64,000 nt of DNA from Treponema sp. (GTDB lineage: Bacteria > Spirochaetota > Spirochaetia > Treponematales > Treponemataceae): the NCBI GenBank assembly GCA_017616165.1, contig JAFZYR010000017.1, positions 1 through 64,000 on the forward strand. The letters are read 5' to 3'. The first letter of the stretch is position 1. Every line of letters starts with the position of its first letter. The notes under the pieces are model-generated. The model saw only the letters and a list, made by a program, of their open reading frames with translations. It was not told where the DNA came from and ran no database searches. This document shows positions 54,947 to 62,800 of this stretch, piece by piece. A program made the translations under genes and the position numbers.

Positions 54947-55004
54947 TGGATTGCTTCGCTACGCTCGCAATGACGGTCATTGCGAGCGTAGCGTGGCAAT
55001 CCAT
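54947..55004. repeat. Dispersed palindromic repeat, CATTGCGAG family (copy 9)
   Basis: TGGATTGCTTCG...CTCGCAATGACG followed by GTCATTGCGAGCG...GGCAATCCAT; near-perfect composite palindrome ending one base before the deoD -35 element. Confidence 0.9.
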
Positions 55005-55033
55005 TTGATATTTTCACACTTTCGTCTTATAAT
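55005..55033 (+). promoter_or_regulatory. deoD promoter, leaderless
   Basis: TTGATA (55005-55010), 17-bp spacer, TATAAT (55028-55033), six bases, ATG at 55040. No Shine-Dalgarno. Confidence 0.7.
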
Positions 55034-55039
55034 AATCTT

Positions 55040-55741
55040 ATGAGTACACACATTAACGCACCGGAAGGTGCAATTGCCGATACAGTTCTGCTGCCGGGAG
55101 ACCCGCTCAGAGCTAAATTTATTGCAGAAAATTTCCTGGAAAACGCAGTCTGCTACAACGAAGTACGCGGAATGTATGGTTTTACCGGAACTTATAATGG
55201 AAAAAAGGTTTCTGTTCAGGGAACCGGAATGGGACAACCGTCGCTTTCTATTTATGTTCAGGAGCTTTTTCAGTTTTATAACGTGCAGAAGGCTGTACGT
55301 ATTGGAACCTGCGGCTCTATCCGCGAGGATGTAAAGGTTCGCGACATAATCATTGCAAATGCAGCCTGTACAGATTCTGCACTCCAGAGTCAGCGCTTTG
55401 GACTCATGCATTTTGCACCGGTTCCAAGCTTTGAGCTTTTGGATACTGCCTATCACACTGCAAAGGATTTAGGCTTATCTGCTGTTGTTGCGCCTTGTAC
55501 TTCTTCAGACCGCTTTTACGACGAAAACGAAAATTGGAAGCTCTGGAAAAAGTTTGGTGTTGCCGGTTTGGAAATGGAAGCTGCCGAGCTGTATACACTT
55601 GCTGCTCAGTTTAACCGCAAGGCTCTTGCAATCCTTACAGTAAGTGACCACATCATAACAGGAGAAGCAACTACTGCCGAAGAGCGCCAGACTACATTTA
55701 AAGACATGATGAAGCTTGCACTGGAAACTGTAACAAAATAA
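55040..55741 (+). CDS. deoD: Purine-nucleoside phosphorylase, DeoD type
   Basis: A 233-residue trimeric/hexameric [24 protein letters not shown], phosphate-binding [18 protein letters not shown] (ribose contact) and SDHIITGE with the general-acid Asp, matching E. coli DeoD throughout. It splits purine nucleosides for salvage. The start sits six bases after TATAAT. Confidence 0.94.
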   Translation: MSTHINAPEGAIADTVLLPGDPLRAKFIAENFLENAVCYNEVRGMYGFTGTYNGKKVSVQGTGMGQPSLSIYVQELFQFYNVQKAVRIGTCGSIREDVKVRDIIIANAACTDSALQSQRFGLMHFAPVPSFELLDTAYHTAKDLGLSAVVAPCTSSDRFYDENENWKLWKKFGVAGLEMEAAELYTLAAQFNRKALAILTVSDHIITGEATTAEERQTTFKDMMKLALETVTK

Positions 55742-55743
55742 TT

Positions 55744-55776
55744 CGTCATTGCGAGGAGCGTCAGCGACGTGGCAAT
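55744..55776. repeat. Dispersed palindromic repeat, CATTGCGAG family (copy 10)
   Basis: CGTCATTGCGAGGAGCGTCA then GCGACGTGGCAATC. It contains GAGGAG (55753-55758) and GTG (55769-55771) that act as ribosome-binding site and start of manA. Confidence 0.85.
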
Positions 55777-56590
55777 CAAACTTCAACCAATAACTTCCAA
55801 AAAAATCTGGGGCTACGAGCTCTGGATTGCATCGACTCACCCAAACGGCTGCCAGAAGGATTTTAAAGAGCTTTGTGGCGGAGATTATCCGCTGCTGGTA
55901 AAAATAATTCAGGCAAACGATACTCTTTCCATTCAGGTACATCCGGATGATAAGGATGCCGTGCGTCTGGAAGGAGAGGGTAACCGCGGAAAAACAGAAT
56001 GCTGGTATGTGCTTGATGCTGCGCCGGGAGCAAAAATTGTTTATGGCCTAAAAGCCGGTGCTTCAATTGAACAGCTTTCTGATGCAATTCAAAACAATGT
56101 GCTTGATCCATTCCTTAATTATGTAGAGGTTCACGCTGGTGATTTTGTATACATTCCTGCAGGAACTGTTCATGCTATCTGCGGAAATCTGCGCCTTTTA
56201 GAGGTTCAACAGTCGTGTGACCTTACCTACCGCCTTTATGACTGGGGCAGGGGACGAGAGGTTCATATTCAAAAGGCCCTTGAGGTTATAAAAACAAAGG
56301 ATATGCTGCCACCAGCCCAGTTTAGCGGCGAATTTGAATGTCCTTACTTTAATCTTGAACGCAAGGATATTCGCGGTGGCTGGAGTATGTATAACTCCGG
56401 TGCAAAGGGCAGCGCAGACGGTATTCAGCTCATTTATATTTTAAGTGAAGATAAGGCTGTAATCCGTGGCCCAGAAGACAAGGTTGGCCGTAAAATCACG
56501 GCAGAAGAGATTTACGCTGTATTACCGGGTGAAAAAATTACTGTGGAAGGTACAGCTTCTGTGATAAGAATAAGAACAACGTCATGTTGA
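55769..56590 (+). CDS. manA: Mannose-6-phosphate isomerase, class I
   Basis: A 273-residue cupin-fold enzyme converting mannose-6-phosphate to fructose-6-phosphate. Zinc ligands are visible: QVHPDD (Gln and His), the Glu in KTECWYVL, and the His in PAGTVHAI. The size fits the short bacillus-type ManA. The start appears to be the GTG at 55769, inside a palindromic repeat that also supplies the ribosome-binding site; no later in-frame start would keep the conserved PITSKKIWG N-terminus. It follows deoD by 27 bases. Confidence 0.88.
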   Translation: MAIKLQPITSKKIWGYELWIASTHPNGCQKDFKELCGGDYPLLVKIIQANDTLSIQVHPDDKDAVRLEGEGNRGKTECWYVLDAAPGAKIVYGLKAGASIEQLSDAIQNNVLDPFLNYVEVHAGDFVYIPAGTVHAICGNLRLLEVQQSCDLTYRLYDWGRGREVHIQKALEVIKTKDMLPPAQFSGEFECPYFNLERKDIRGGWSMYNSGAKGSADGIQLIYILSEDKAVIRGPEDKVGRKITAEEIYAVLPGEKITVEGTASVIRIRTTSC

Positions 56591-56615
56591 TTTTTACCTG
56601 AATAAATTGTATTTT
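56587..56615 (+). promoter_or_regulatory. Promoter of the membrane protein gene, leaderless
   Basis: TTGATT (56587-56592, overlapping the manA stop), 17-bp spacer, TATTTT (56610-56615), six bases, ATG at 56622. Confidence 0.45.
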
Positions 56616-56621
56616 ATCCAT

Positions 56622-57251
56622 ATGTTATTATTTTTACTTTTACTTTTGCCTGCTGCGTTTTTTGCGTATGCATTTACTATAAAAGACCGTTCAATCATTC
56701 TGCCTGCCTTTGCGGGACTCATAACTGCAGCCTTTGTCTGTGCCTGCCGTTACTTTTTCAGCTATGAACACAGGCTCATCTACTATTCTTTTGGTCAGAA
56801 TTTTGTCTATTATTTAATCAAGCAGAATCTTTTGCCATTGCTGGTTGTTTCTGCTGTATATGCATTAATTTCCCGCGACACCATGGAATACAAGTTCAAA
56901 AGCTTTTTCCCTCTGCTTTGTCCTTTTTTTGCAATTTATCTTCCATATTGTGTAATCACTGCCTCTGAGGTTTATTTTCACGCTTACGATTTATTCTTAA
57001 AGCCTGTAATCTATCTTGCCATGCTTGGACAGATTTCCATCAGTCTGCTTGCCCTTTATAACGGCATTACACAGAAAAAAATACCATCACTTATCCTGAA
57101 CTGTGTTGTGATTTTGCTTTACGCAGTTTATCCTGCAGTTTCCGACGCCCTGTATGCCATTGATTACAGCTTTGCAGTTATACTCATTCTGGGCATTGTC
57201 TATTCGCTCGTTCCAGTCGCAATACTTTTAATTAATCAGATTAGAAAATAA
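56622..57251 (+). CDS. Integral membrane protein, unknown function
   Basis: A 209-residue protein with about six hydrophobic helices and short connecting loops. I recognise no family motif. The ATG at 56622 is chosen over an earlier in-frame codon at 56607 because it lies six bases after a -10-like element and starts the first helix directly. Possibly a small transporter-like or sensor membrane protein. Confidence 0.6.
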   Translation: MLLFLLLLLPAAFFAYAFTIKDRSIILPAFAGLITAAFVCACRYFFSYEHRLIYYSFGQNFVYYLIKQNLLPLLVVSAVYALISRDTMEYKFKSFFPLLCPFFAIYLPYCVITASEVYFHAYDLFLKPVIYLAMLGQISISLLALYNGITQKKIPSLILNCVVILLYAVYPAVSDALYAIDYSFAVILILGIVYSLVPVAILLINQIRK

Positions 57252-57256
57252 TCTTT

Positions 57257-57284
57257 AAAAAAAAATCCCGCGTTGAGCGCGGGA
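57257..57284 (-). terminator. Intrinsic terminator of fba
   Basis: On the minus strand TCCCGCG, loop CTCAA, CGCGGGA, then nine T. It lies beyond a palindromic repeat, so fba mRNA would carry a ~110-base structured 3' end. Confidence 0.8.
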
Positions 57285-57296
57285 ATGATATGTTGT

Positions 57297-57386
57297 GTCA
57301 TTGCGAGGAGTAAAACGACGAAGCAATCCACGACTTATCTATTAAGAACGTCGTAGATTGCCACGCACTTCATGCTCGCAATGACG
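57297..57386. repeat. Dispersed palindromic repeat, CATTGCGAG family (copy 11, composite)
   Basis: GTCATTGCGAGGAG...GAAGCAATCCACGAC, a short spacer, then GTCGTAGATTGCC...CTCGCAATGACG. Same enclosed arrangement as copies 3 and 4. Confidence 0.9.
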
Positions 57387-57391
57387 ATGGA

Positions 57392-58396
57392 TTAGTCAAG
57401 AGCATGTCCTGCAGAACCAAGAACGTTGATGTTCTTGTGCATGTACATCTTCTTTGCTTCGTCACGTGCAGCAGAAAGGAACTGGCGTGGGTCAAAAGCT
57501 TCTGGATTTTCTGCAAGGAACTTTCTTACAGCTGCAGTCATAGCAAGACGTCCATCAGAGTCGATGTTGATCTTACATACAGCAGACTTAGCAGCCTTGC
57601 GGAGCTGTTCCTCTGGAATACCAACTGAATCAGGAATCTTTCCACCGAACTGTTCAATAATCTTTACATATTCAACAGGTACAGAAGAAGAACCGTGAAG
57701 TACTATTGGGAAGCCTGGAAGCTGCTTTTCAATTTCTTCAAGAACATTGAAAGCCAGTGGAGGAGGGATAAGAACACCGTCAGCAGTGCGTGTACACTGA
57801 GCTGGAGTGAACTTACAGCGTCCGTGTGATGTACCGATAGAAATTGCAAGTGAGTCACAGCCTGTCTTAGATGTAAAGTCTACAACTTCTTCCGGCTTTG
57901 TATATTTAGATTCTTCAGCAGCAACATCGTCTTCTACACCACCAAGTACACCAAGTTCAGCTTCTACTGTAACATCGTACTGGTGAGCATAGTCTACAAC
58001 CTGCTTTGTAAGTGCTACGTTTTCATCGTAAGGAAGAGCAGAACCATCGATCATAACAGAAGAGAATCCGTTATCGATACAGTCCTTTGCTACTTCAAAG
58101 TTTGGACCGTGGTCAAGGTGAAGTACGATTGGAATATCACATCCAAGCTCATGAGCGTATTCAACAGCACCGCGAGCCATGTTGCGCAAAATGTACTTAT
58201 CTGCATAAGCACGTGCACCCTTAGAAACCTGAAGAATTACAGGAGACTTTGTTTCAACACAAGCCTGAATAATAGCCTGCATCTGTTCCATGTTATTGAA
58301 GTTATATGCAGGAATTGCATATCCACCCTTAATAGCCTTTGCAAACATATCGCGTGTATTTACAAGGCCCAAATCTTTGTAACTAATTATAGCCAT
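57392..58396 (-). CDS. fba: Fructose-bisphosphate aldolase, class II
   Basis: A 334-residue zinc aldolase of glycolysis/gluconeogenesis. HLDHGPN (catalytic Asp and zinc His), SVMIDGS, EAELG, IGTSHGRC and VLHGSSSVP are the expected class II motifs. Codon use is strongly host-like, as expected for a highly expressed gene. It is transcribed alone, with a repeat and terminator behind it. Confidence 0.94.
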   Translation of the reverse strand: MAIISYKDLGLVNTRDMFAKAIKGGYAIPAYNFNNMEQMQAIIQACVETKSPVILQVSKGARAYADKYILRNMARGAVEYAHELGCDIPIVLHLDHGPNFEVAKDCIDNGFSSVMIDGSALPYDENVALTKQVVDYAHQYDVTVEAELGVLGGVEDDVAAEESKYTKPEEVVDFTSKTGCDSLAISIGTSHGRCKFTPAQCTRTADGVLIPPPLAFNVLEEIEKQLPGFPIVLHGSSSVPVEYVKIIEQFGGKIPDSVGIPEEQLRKAAKSAVCKINIDSDGRLAMTAAVRKFLAENPEAFDPRQFLSAARDEAKKMYMHKNINVLGSAGHALD

Positions 58397-58486
58397 AAAA
58401 ACATCCTTTTTGCCGGTCGTATAGACGCCGGCGGTTCTTTGTTCTATATAATAGATTAAAATGGGGTTTTATTCAATAACACTTGC

Positions 58487-58510
58487 GGTCCCTGAGGCTC
58501 TCGAAGGGGC
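58487..58510. repeat. Palindromic element, GAGGCTCTCGAA family, intergenic
   Basis: Third identical core CCCTGAGGCTCTCGAAGGG, here in the intergenic region between fba and the toxin-antitoxin pair. Confidence 0.85.
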
Positions 58511-58543
58511 ATTTTAAGAAGTTGAAAAATCTACAGTTTTTGC

Positions 58544-58572
58544 TTGACATAAATATATAATATATTTATATT
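58544..58572 (+). promoter_or_regulatory. Toxin-antitoxin promoter, leaderless
   Basis: TTGACA (58544-58549), 17-bp spacer, TATATT (58567-58572), six bases, ATG at 58579. The AT-only spacer contains repeated ATATAAT/ATATTT and could bind the antitoxin. Confidence 0.65.
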
Positions 58573-58578
58573 ATAACT

Positions 58579-58842
58579 ATGGCAGTTTCATTAAAGAAGA
58601 AATTAGTTACTATCTATTTTCAGGAATTAAAATACCTCATGTTCCAGCAGATTGCTAAAGAGCAGAACCGAAAAACTGCAGAGCTTGTGCGTGATGCTAT
58701 GGATGAATATCTTGAAAATCATGCAGCTGAAAAAAAAGCATTTTCTGCATGGAAACCAGTTTCATTAGGCGGACTAAAAGATGGCGCAAAAGACTGGATT
58801 TCTAAAGATTATCAGGAAGAAATATTGGGAAGTGCGTTTTGA
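58579..58842 (+). CDS. Ribbon-helix-helix antitoxin (VapB-like)
   Basis: An 87-residue protein. The N-terminal half has the RHH pattern: a beta strand (KLVTIYFQELKYLMFQQIAKEQN) and two helices (KTAELVRDAMDEYLENHA). The C-terminal tail (WKPVSLGGLKDGAKDWI) would wrap the toxin. Its stop overlaps the PIN-domain gene, the usual antitoxin-first arrangement. It probably represses its own promoter. Confidence 0.75.
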   Translation: MAVSLKKKLVTIYFQELKYLMFQQIAKEQNRKTAELVRDAMDEYLENHAAEKKAFSAWKPVSLGGLKDGAKDWISKDYQEEILGSAF

Positions 58843-59348
58843 TTGGAATTGATACAACTTTTTTAATTGATTTGGAAATAACAGATTCACCTCGTCATGA
58901 AGGAGCGCTAAAGCTTTTCAATAAATGGCAGCTAGAAAAGCATTCAGTCCTTGCCATATACTCCCATAGTTTTTTAGAATTTGAACACGTAATTACAGAT
59001 TCAAAACGTTTTAACGCCCCGCTTACAACAGAACAAGCAATAGAAAGAATCTGGTTCTGGCTTGATCAGGAACGCATAAAAATAATTTTTCCTACAGAGG
59101 TTTCTCTTAAACGAGCTTTATTATGGAGCAATATGTTTAAGTTAGGCCGTAAAAGAATTCAGGACACTCATATGGCTGCAGCATTTGCAGAAGCTGGGGT
59201 TTCTGAACTGTGGACCGCAAATCCCACCGATTTTGAAATCTTTGAAACGTTTGATTTAGTGGATTATCCAAAAAGTGAAAATAAGGGGAATGCGAAACTT
59301 TCTGCAAAAGATTTAATAGAACTTAAGAATGAAGGCAGAAAATACTAA
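58839..59348 (+). CDS. vapC: PIN-domain toxin (VapC-like)
   Basis: A 169-residue PIN-domain ribonuclease. Acidic residues are in place: Asp5 in IGIDTTF with a following Leu-Asp, Glu in FLEFEHVI, Asp in RIQDTHMAAA and the terminal Asn/Asp in TANPTDFE. VapC toxins cleave tRNA or rRNA. The TTG start overlaps the antitoxin stop (TTGA). The C-terminal ~25 residues are a charged extension not needed by the fold. Confidence 0.8.
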   Translation: MIGIDTTFLIDLEITDSPRHEGALKLFNKWQLEKHSVLAIYSHSFLEFEHVITDSKRFNAPLTTEQAIERIWFWLDQERIKIIFPTEVSLKRALLWSNMFKLGRKRIQDTHMAAAFAEAGVSELWTANPTDFEIFETFDLVDYPKSENKGNAKLSAKDLIELKNEGRKY

Positions 59349-59418
59349 GGCGAAGGAGCTTTTGTTGTATAGGGCTTTCATTAAAGACTTATGAAGAAGC
59401 TTTATTTTTAATTAAAAC

Positions 59419-59447
59419 TTGACGTAAAAACTATATAAGTATATATT
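59419..59447 (+). promoter_or_regulatory. Promoter of the structured RNA
   Basis: TTGACG (59419-59424), 17-bp spacer, TATATT (59442-59447); predicted start A59454. Confidence 0.65.
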
Positions 59448-59453
59448 ATTCTT

Positions 59454-59516
59454 AAGGGTCAAGAGTGCTGCCTTTAAGTGGTGCGTCGAGGTTTCTCGCT
59501 TGGCTCTCTTTTTTTG
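59454..59516 (+). ncRNA. Small structured RNA upstream of a DUF3800 gene
   Basis: A predicted ~60-nt RNA. GGGTCAAG (59456-59463) pairs with CTTGGCTC (59499-59506) as an 8-bp closing stem (two G-U); inside are hairpins GCTGCC/GGTGC (one bulge) and CGAG-GTTT-CTCG, giving a three-way junction. Seven T (59509-59515) follow, so it could end there or act as an attenuator. GGAGAGG and the DUF3800 ATG come next. Candidate structured RNAs named after DUF3800 genes have been described upstream of such genes; this may be one, but I have not compared sequences. Confidence 0.55.
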
Positions 59517-59530
59517 TCTGGAGAGGTTTT

Positions 59531-59733
59531 ATGTATTTATTGTATGCAGATGATTCTGGAGTAGCATCAGACCCAAATGTAAATTACAGTGTTCTCGCAG
59601 GTTTTGCAACTTTTGAAAACCAGACATTTTGGATTTTGAATTTAATGATGATACTTATTACGAAATAATTAAAGACTGTTTTGATAAAGACAATAATAAA
59701 CAGCATGGATTATTTGTACTTGAAAAGAAATAA
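59531..59733 (+). pseudogene. DUF3800-family gene remnant
   Basis: It starts well (GGAGAGG, then MYLLYADDSGVASDPNVNYSVLAGFATFE, the DUF3800 N-terminus with its conserved acidic residues) but after about 35 residues jumps out of frame into what looks like the C-terminal end (LDFEFNDDTYYEIIKDCF...KQHGLFVLEKK). The usual 200-270 residues shrink to about 65, so most of the domain is deleted. Not functional as a protein. Confidence 0.7.
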
Positions 59734-59783
59734 AAACAGATAACCTTTGTCTTGCTCCAAAGATATTTAAAACCTGTCATTTG

Positions 59784-59877
59784 TAGGTTAATTAACCCTA
59801 AATTTTATAGGTAAATTTACCTAGAATCTTGCCTAAAAATTGAAAATATATTAGTATACTACTTTGTATTTTCAATT
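59784..59877. promoter_or_regulatory. Palindromic operator-like sites and promoter of the giant lipoprotein
   Basis: GGTTAATTAACC (59786-59797), TAGGTAAATTTACCTA (59808-59823) and an 11-bp inverted repeat AATTGAAAATA (59838-59848) / TATTTTCAATT (59867-59877) that encloses a TATACT (59855-59860) likely -10. The first two share TAGGT and look like a tandem repressor site. From 59734 to 59783 I see nothing else. Confidence 0.45.
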
Positions 59878-59895
59878 CATCGGTGGTAGCATCAA

Positions 59896-62800
59896 ATGGT
59901 TTATTTACAGTCAAAACTTAACAAAAAGACTTTATTGGGTGGGGCGCTGTTTTTAATAGTGCTATTCTTTTTTACTTCGTGCGAAAACTTCCTTAAGGCA
60001 GACGAAATCAGTCAGCAGATTCAGGCCGCAATTGATTATAATAATGCGCCTGCTTATACAATTAAACTTAATTCAGAAAAGGGTTCGGGTGTAATTAGAG
60101 CACCTTCAGGTAATGAAACCTTAAAAAAGGTAACGGATGTTTTTAACATTTCCTTTGATGCTGATGATAACTACGAATTTATAGAATGGAAAATCAAAGA
60201 TATTTCTTCAAATACAGAGCTTGCAAATGGAGATTATCTAGAAATTGATTTTATAGACAAAGATTCTGCCAATTGTACTTTTAAAAAAGCTCCTGATGCC
60301 GGAATGCAGTTATGCATAATTCCTGTTGTCGCTCGGCGTCCAAGAATTATTGACAATTATCCAAAGGAATATAATGTATACCGCGATGCTGGTATTCTGG
60401 TAATGTTTGACCATGTTATGGATGATAATTCTATACATTATACAAAAGGTGAAATTACTGAGTTGAAAAGACTTTACAACCTTTCAAACAGCGATTTTCT
60501 ACCGCCAATAGAAGATTTTATACCGTCATTAGAAAATGAAAATGAACCAACAAATTGCTACGGTTATAAAAAGGGTAACGAAAAAGTTTATAAAGTTGTA
60601 GAAATTACAGATTATAATAAAAACACATCACTTCTAGATAAATTTGGCGAACCAAGCTTTGGAGACCCAAAAACTCTTGTTATTCCAATTGGAAAAGTAA
60701 ATGATAAATACACATTATTAGATAATGGAACACAGGTTCTTGTTACGCTTAGAAATACCATATCTTATCTTTATAAAAATAAAAAGTCTGTTTCTTTAAA
60801 AGATGATGAGCCATGGGTTTATTATGTTGGAAGTAAAGAAGACACAACAGATCCAGTAGTTGATTCTGCATCTACTGTAAAAGCTTGTGATATTGTTGTT
60901 AACGAAAGTAATCCATCACAAGATATAGAACAGTCGGTTGTATTGGCTACTTCGTCATCAGAAGCAAAACTCATTTATAATCGTTCTTTAGATTTTAATA
61001 TTATGGTTTCTGATGACGGTACCGGAACTGCACCATATTTTATTATGAAGTTTAAAGATCCGAGTGGCAAATCTCAGGAAGAAAAGATTTTTTATAATAC
61101 GGTTACATCTGCAAAAGCAAGAAGTTATATAGGAAAATATACTATTCCTGAAAAATATGGAGACGGAACATATCAAATTACTGAATTTGTTTTTTACGAT
61201 AATAAAAATCGAACTACAACGCCAAGTGATTTTAAAAACAAATATTTCAAAATTGATTCTTCGGCTCCTTCTGTTAATTATTCTCTTGAACTTGCAGACT
61301 CTTCGGCAGATTCTTCAAAGTTTACTCTTACTTATACAAGCACTGATTCAAGTAACACCGTAAGAAAAGGAAAAATTCAGTATAGAGAATATAATTCATC
61401 ACAAAATCAAGATGAAAGTTGGGAAAACATTCAGGAACAAGACATTTATACTTCTCCATATGTAATAGACGGTTTACAGAATAATAAAAAATATGAGTTT
61501 AAAATTCAGTTTATCAATAAATTGGGAAATTCAGCTACTGAATATGTAACAAAATATTCTCGTCCTAATCAAATAAAGAATCTGACTCCATCGATTGTAC
61601 GAAACACAACAGCAAGTGTAAAAGATGTGCTTAATCTTACCTGGCAAAATCCAGACGAAGCTTTCAATGGTGTATTCGTAGAACTTGTAGATGCTAGTAA
61701 CAACACGATAATCACATCCAAAGGAGTTAATACAAATAATTGCAAATTCGAAAATCTGGACTTTTCTAAATCAGTAAAAGCCAGGATCTCTGTTTATAAG
61801 GAAGACTCTGGTAAAAAGATTTATTCAATTCCTTGTGAATCAGAAGTTATTTATACAAAACCACAAGAGGAATTATACAAAGGACATAATTCATATGCTC
61901 TAAACACAACTAACTCAGTAGGAATTCAATTTGAAAAGAATAACGGAATTACAAATTATAAAATACAATACAAATTGAAATCTGCAGCAAATTCACAATA
62001 TATCGATGCTCCTGATGCTACAAATACTAATAATGCTAGTACTTTTTACTATTATGTAACAGGACTTCAGTCAGGCTATGAATACTCAATACAAATTACT
62101 CCGTACTTCCACGATGCTCCAGGAACGCCTTATTCTATTTCGGGATTTACAAAACCTCCAGCAATTAAAGAAGAAACTGTAAAAATTCAAACAATGGATG
62201 GAAAAGATTCAAATTATATTAAGGTTTCCTGGGAAAAGCCTTTGGAAGATTGCATTACAGGATACAAAATTTTTCTTTTTAAAGGCACTAAAACAATAGC
62301 AGCTGTTAGTATTGGTAATACAAGAACAGAATATACTTTTGATAATAAATGTACATATAATGGAGAAAATATAACAATTGAATATTTGTCTGAGTATAAA
62401 ATTAGACTTATTGCTGATTCTAATGGCTACGGTTCGGATAAAACTGATATTACATTCACTAGTGCGCCAAAGAATGTTCATATGACTCGCCAATCTGGAG
62501 GAATTAAATTTGATAATGATATATATTCGTCATATTCTCCATATAATAATGAGGGAACAAAAATCTATCTTTGTTATGGAAGTACGGTAGAAGAGGCTTT
62601 GCAGGGATCTTATTATTATGAAATTACTTTGAGCCAAAAACAATTCATCTTTACTGATTCAGTATGTGAAAAAATTCTTAACGACATAAATTCAGTTGAC
62701 TGTTATTTCGTAGTTAAAACAGTACCGGCAACAGTCTTAGATTCTTTTGATGGGCCTTATTATTCCGATTCATATTTTGCTTCATTTCCGCCACGACCAG

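Noticed and set aside
7384-57386. CATTGCGAG repeats as a possible CRISPR array
   Set aside because: They are spread over 50 kb, irregularly spaced, in both orientations and palindromic, with no spacers of uniform length and no cas genes.
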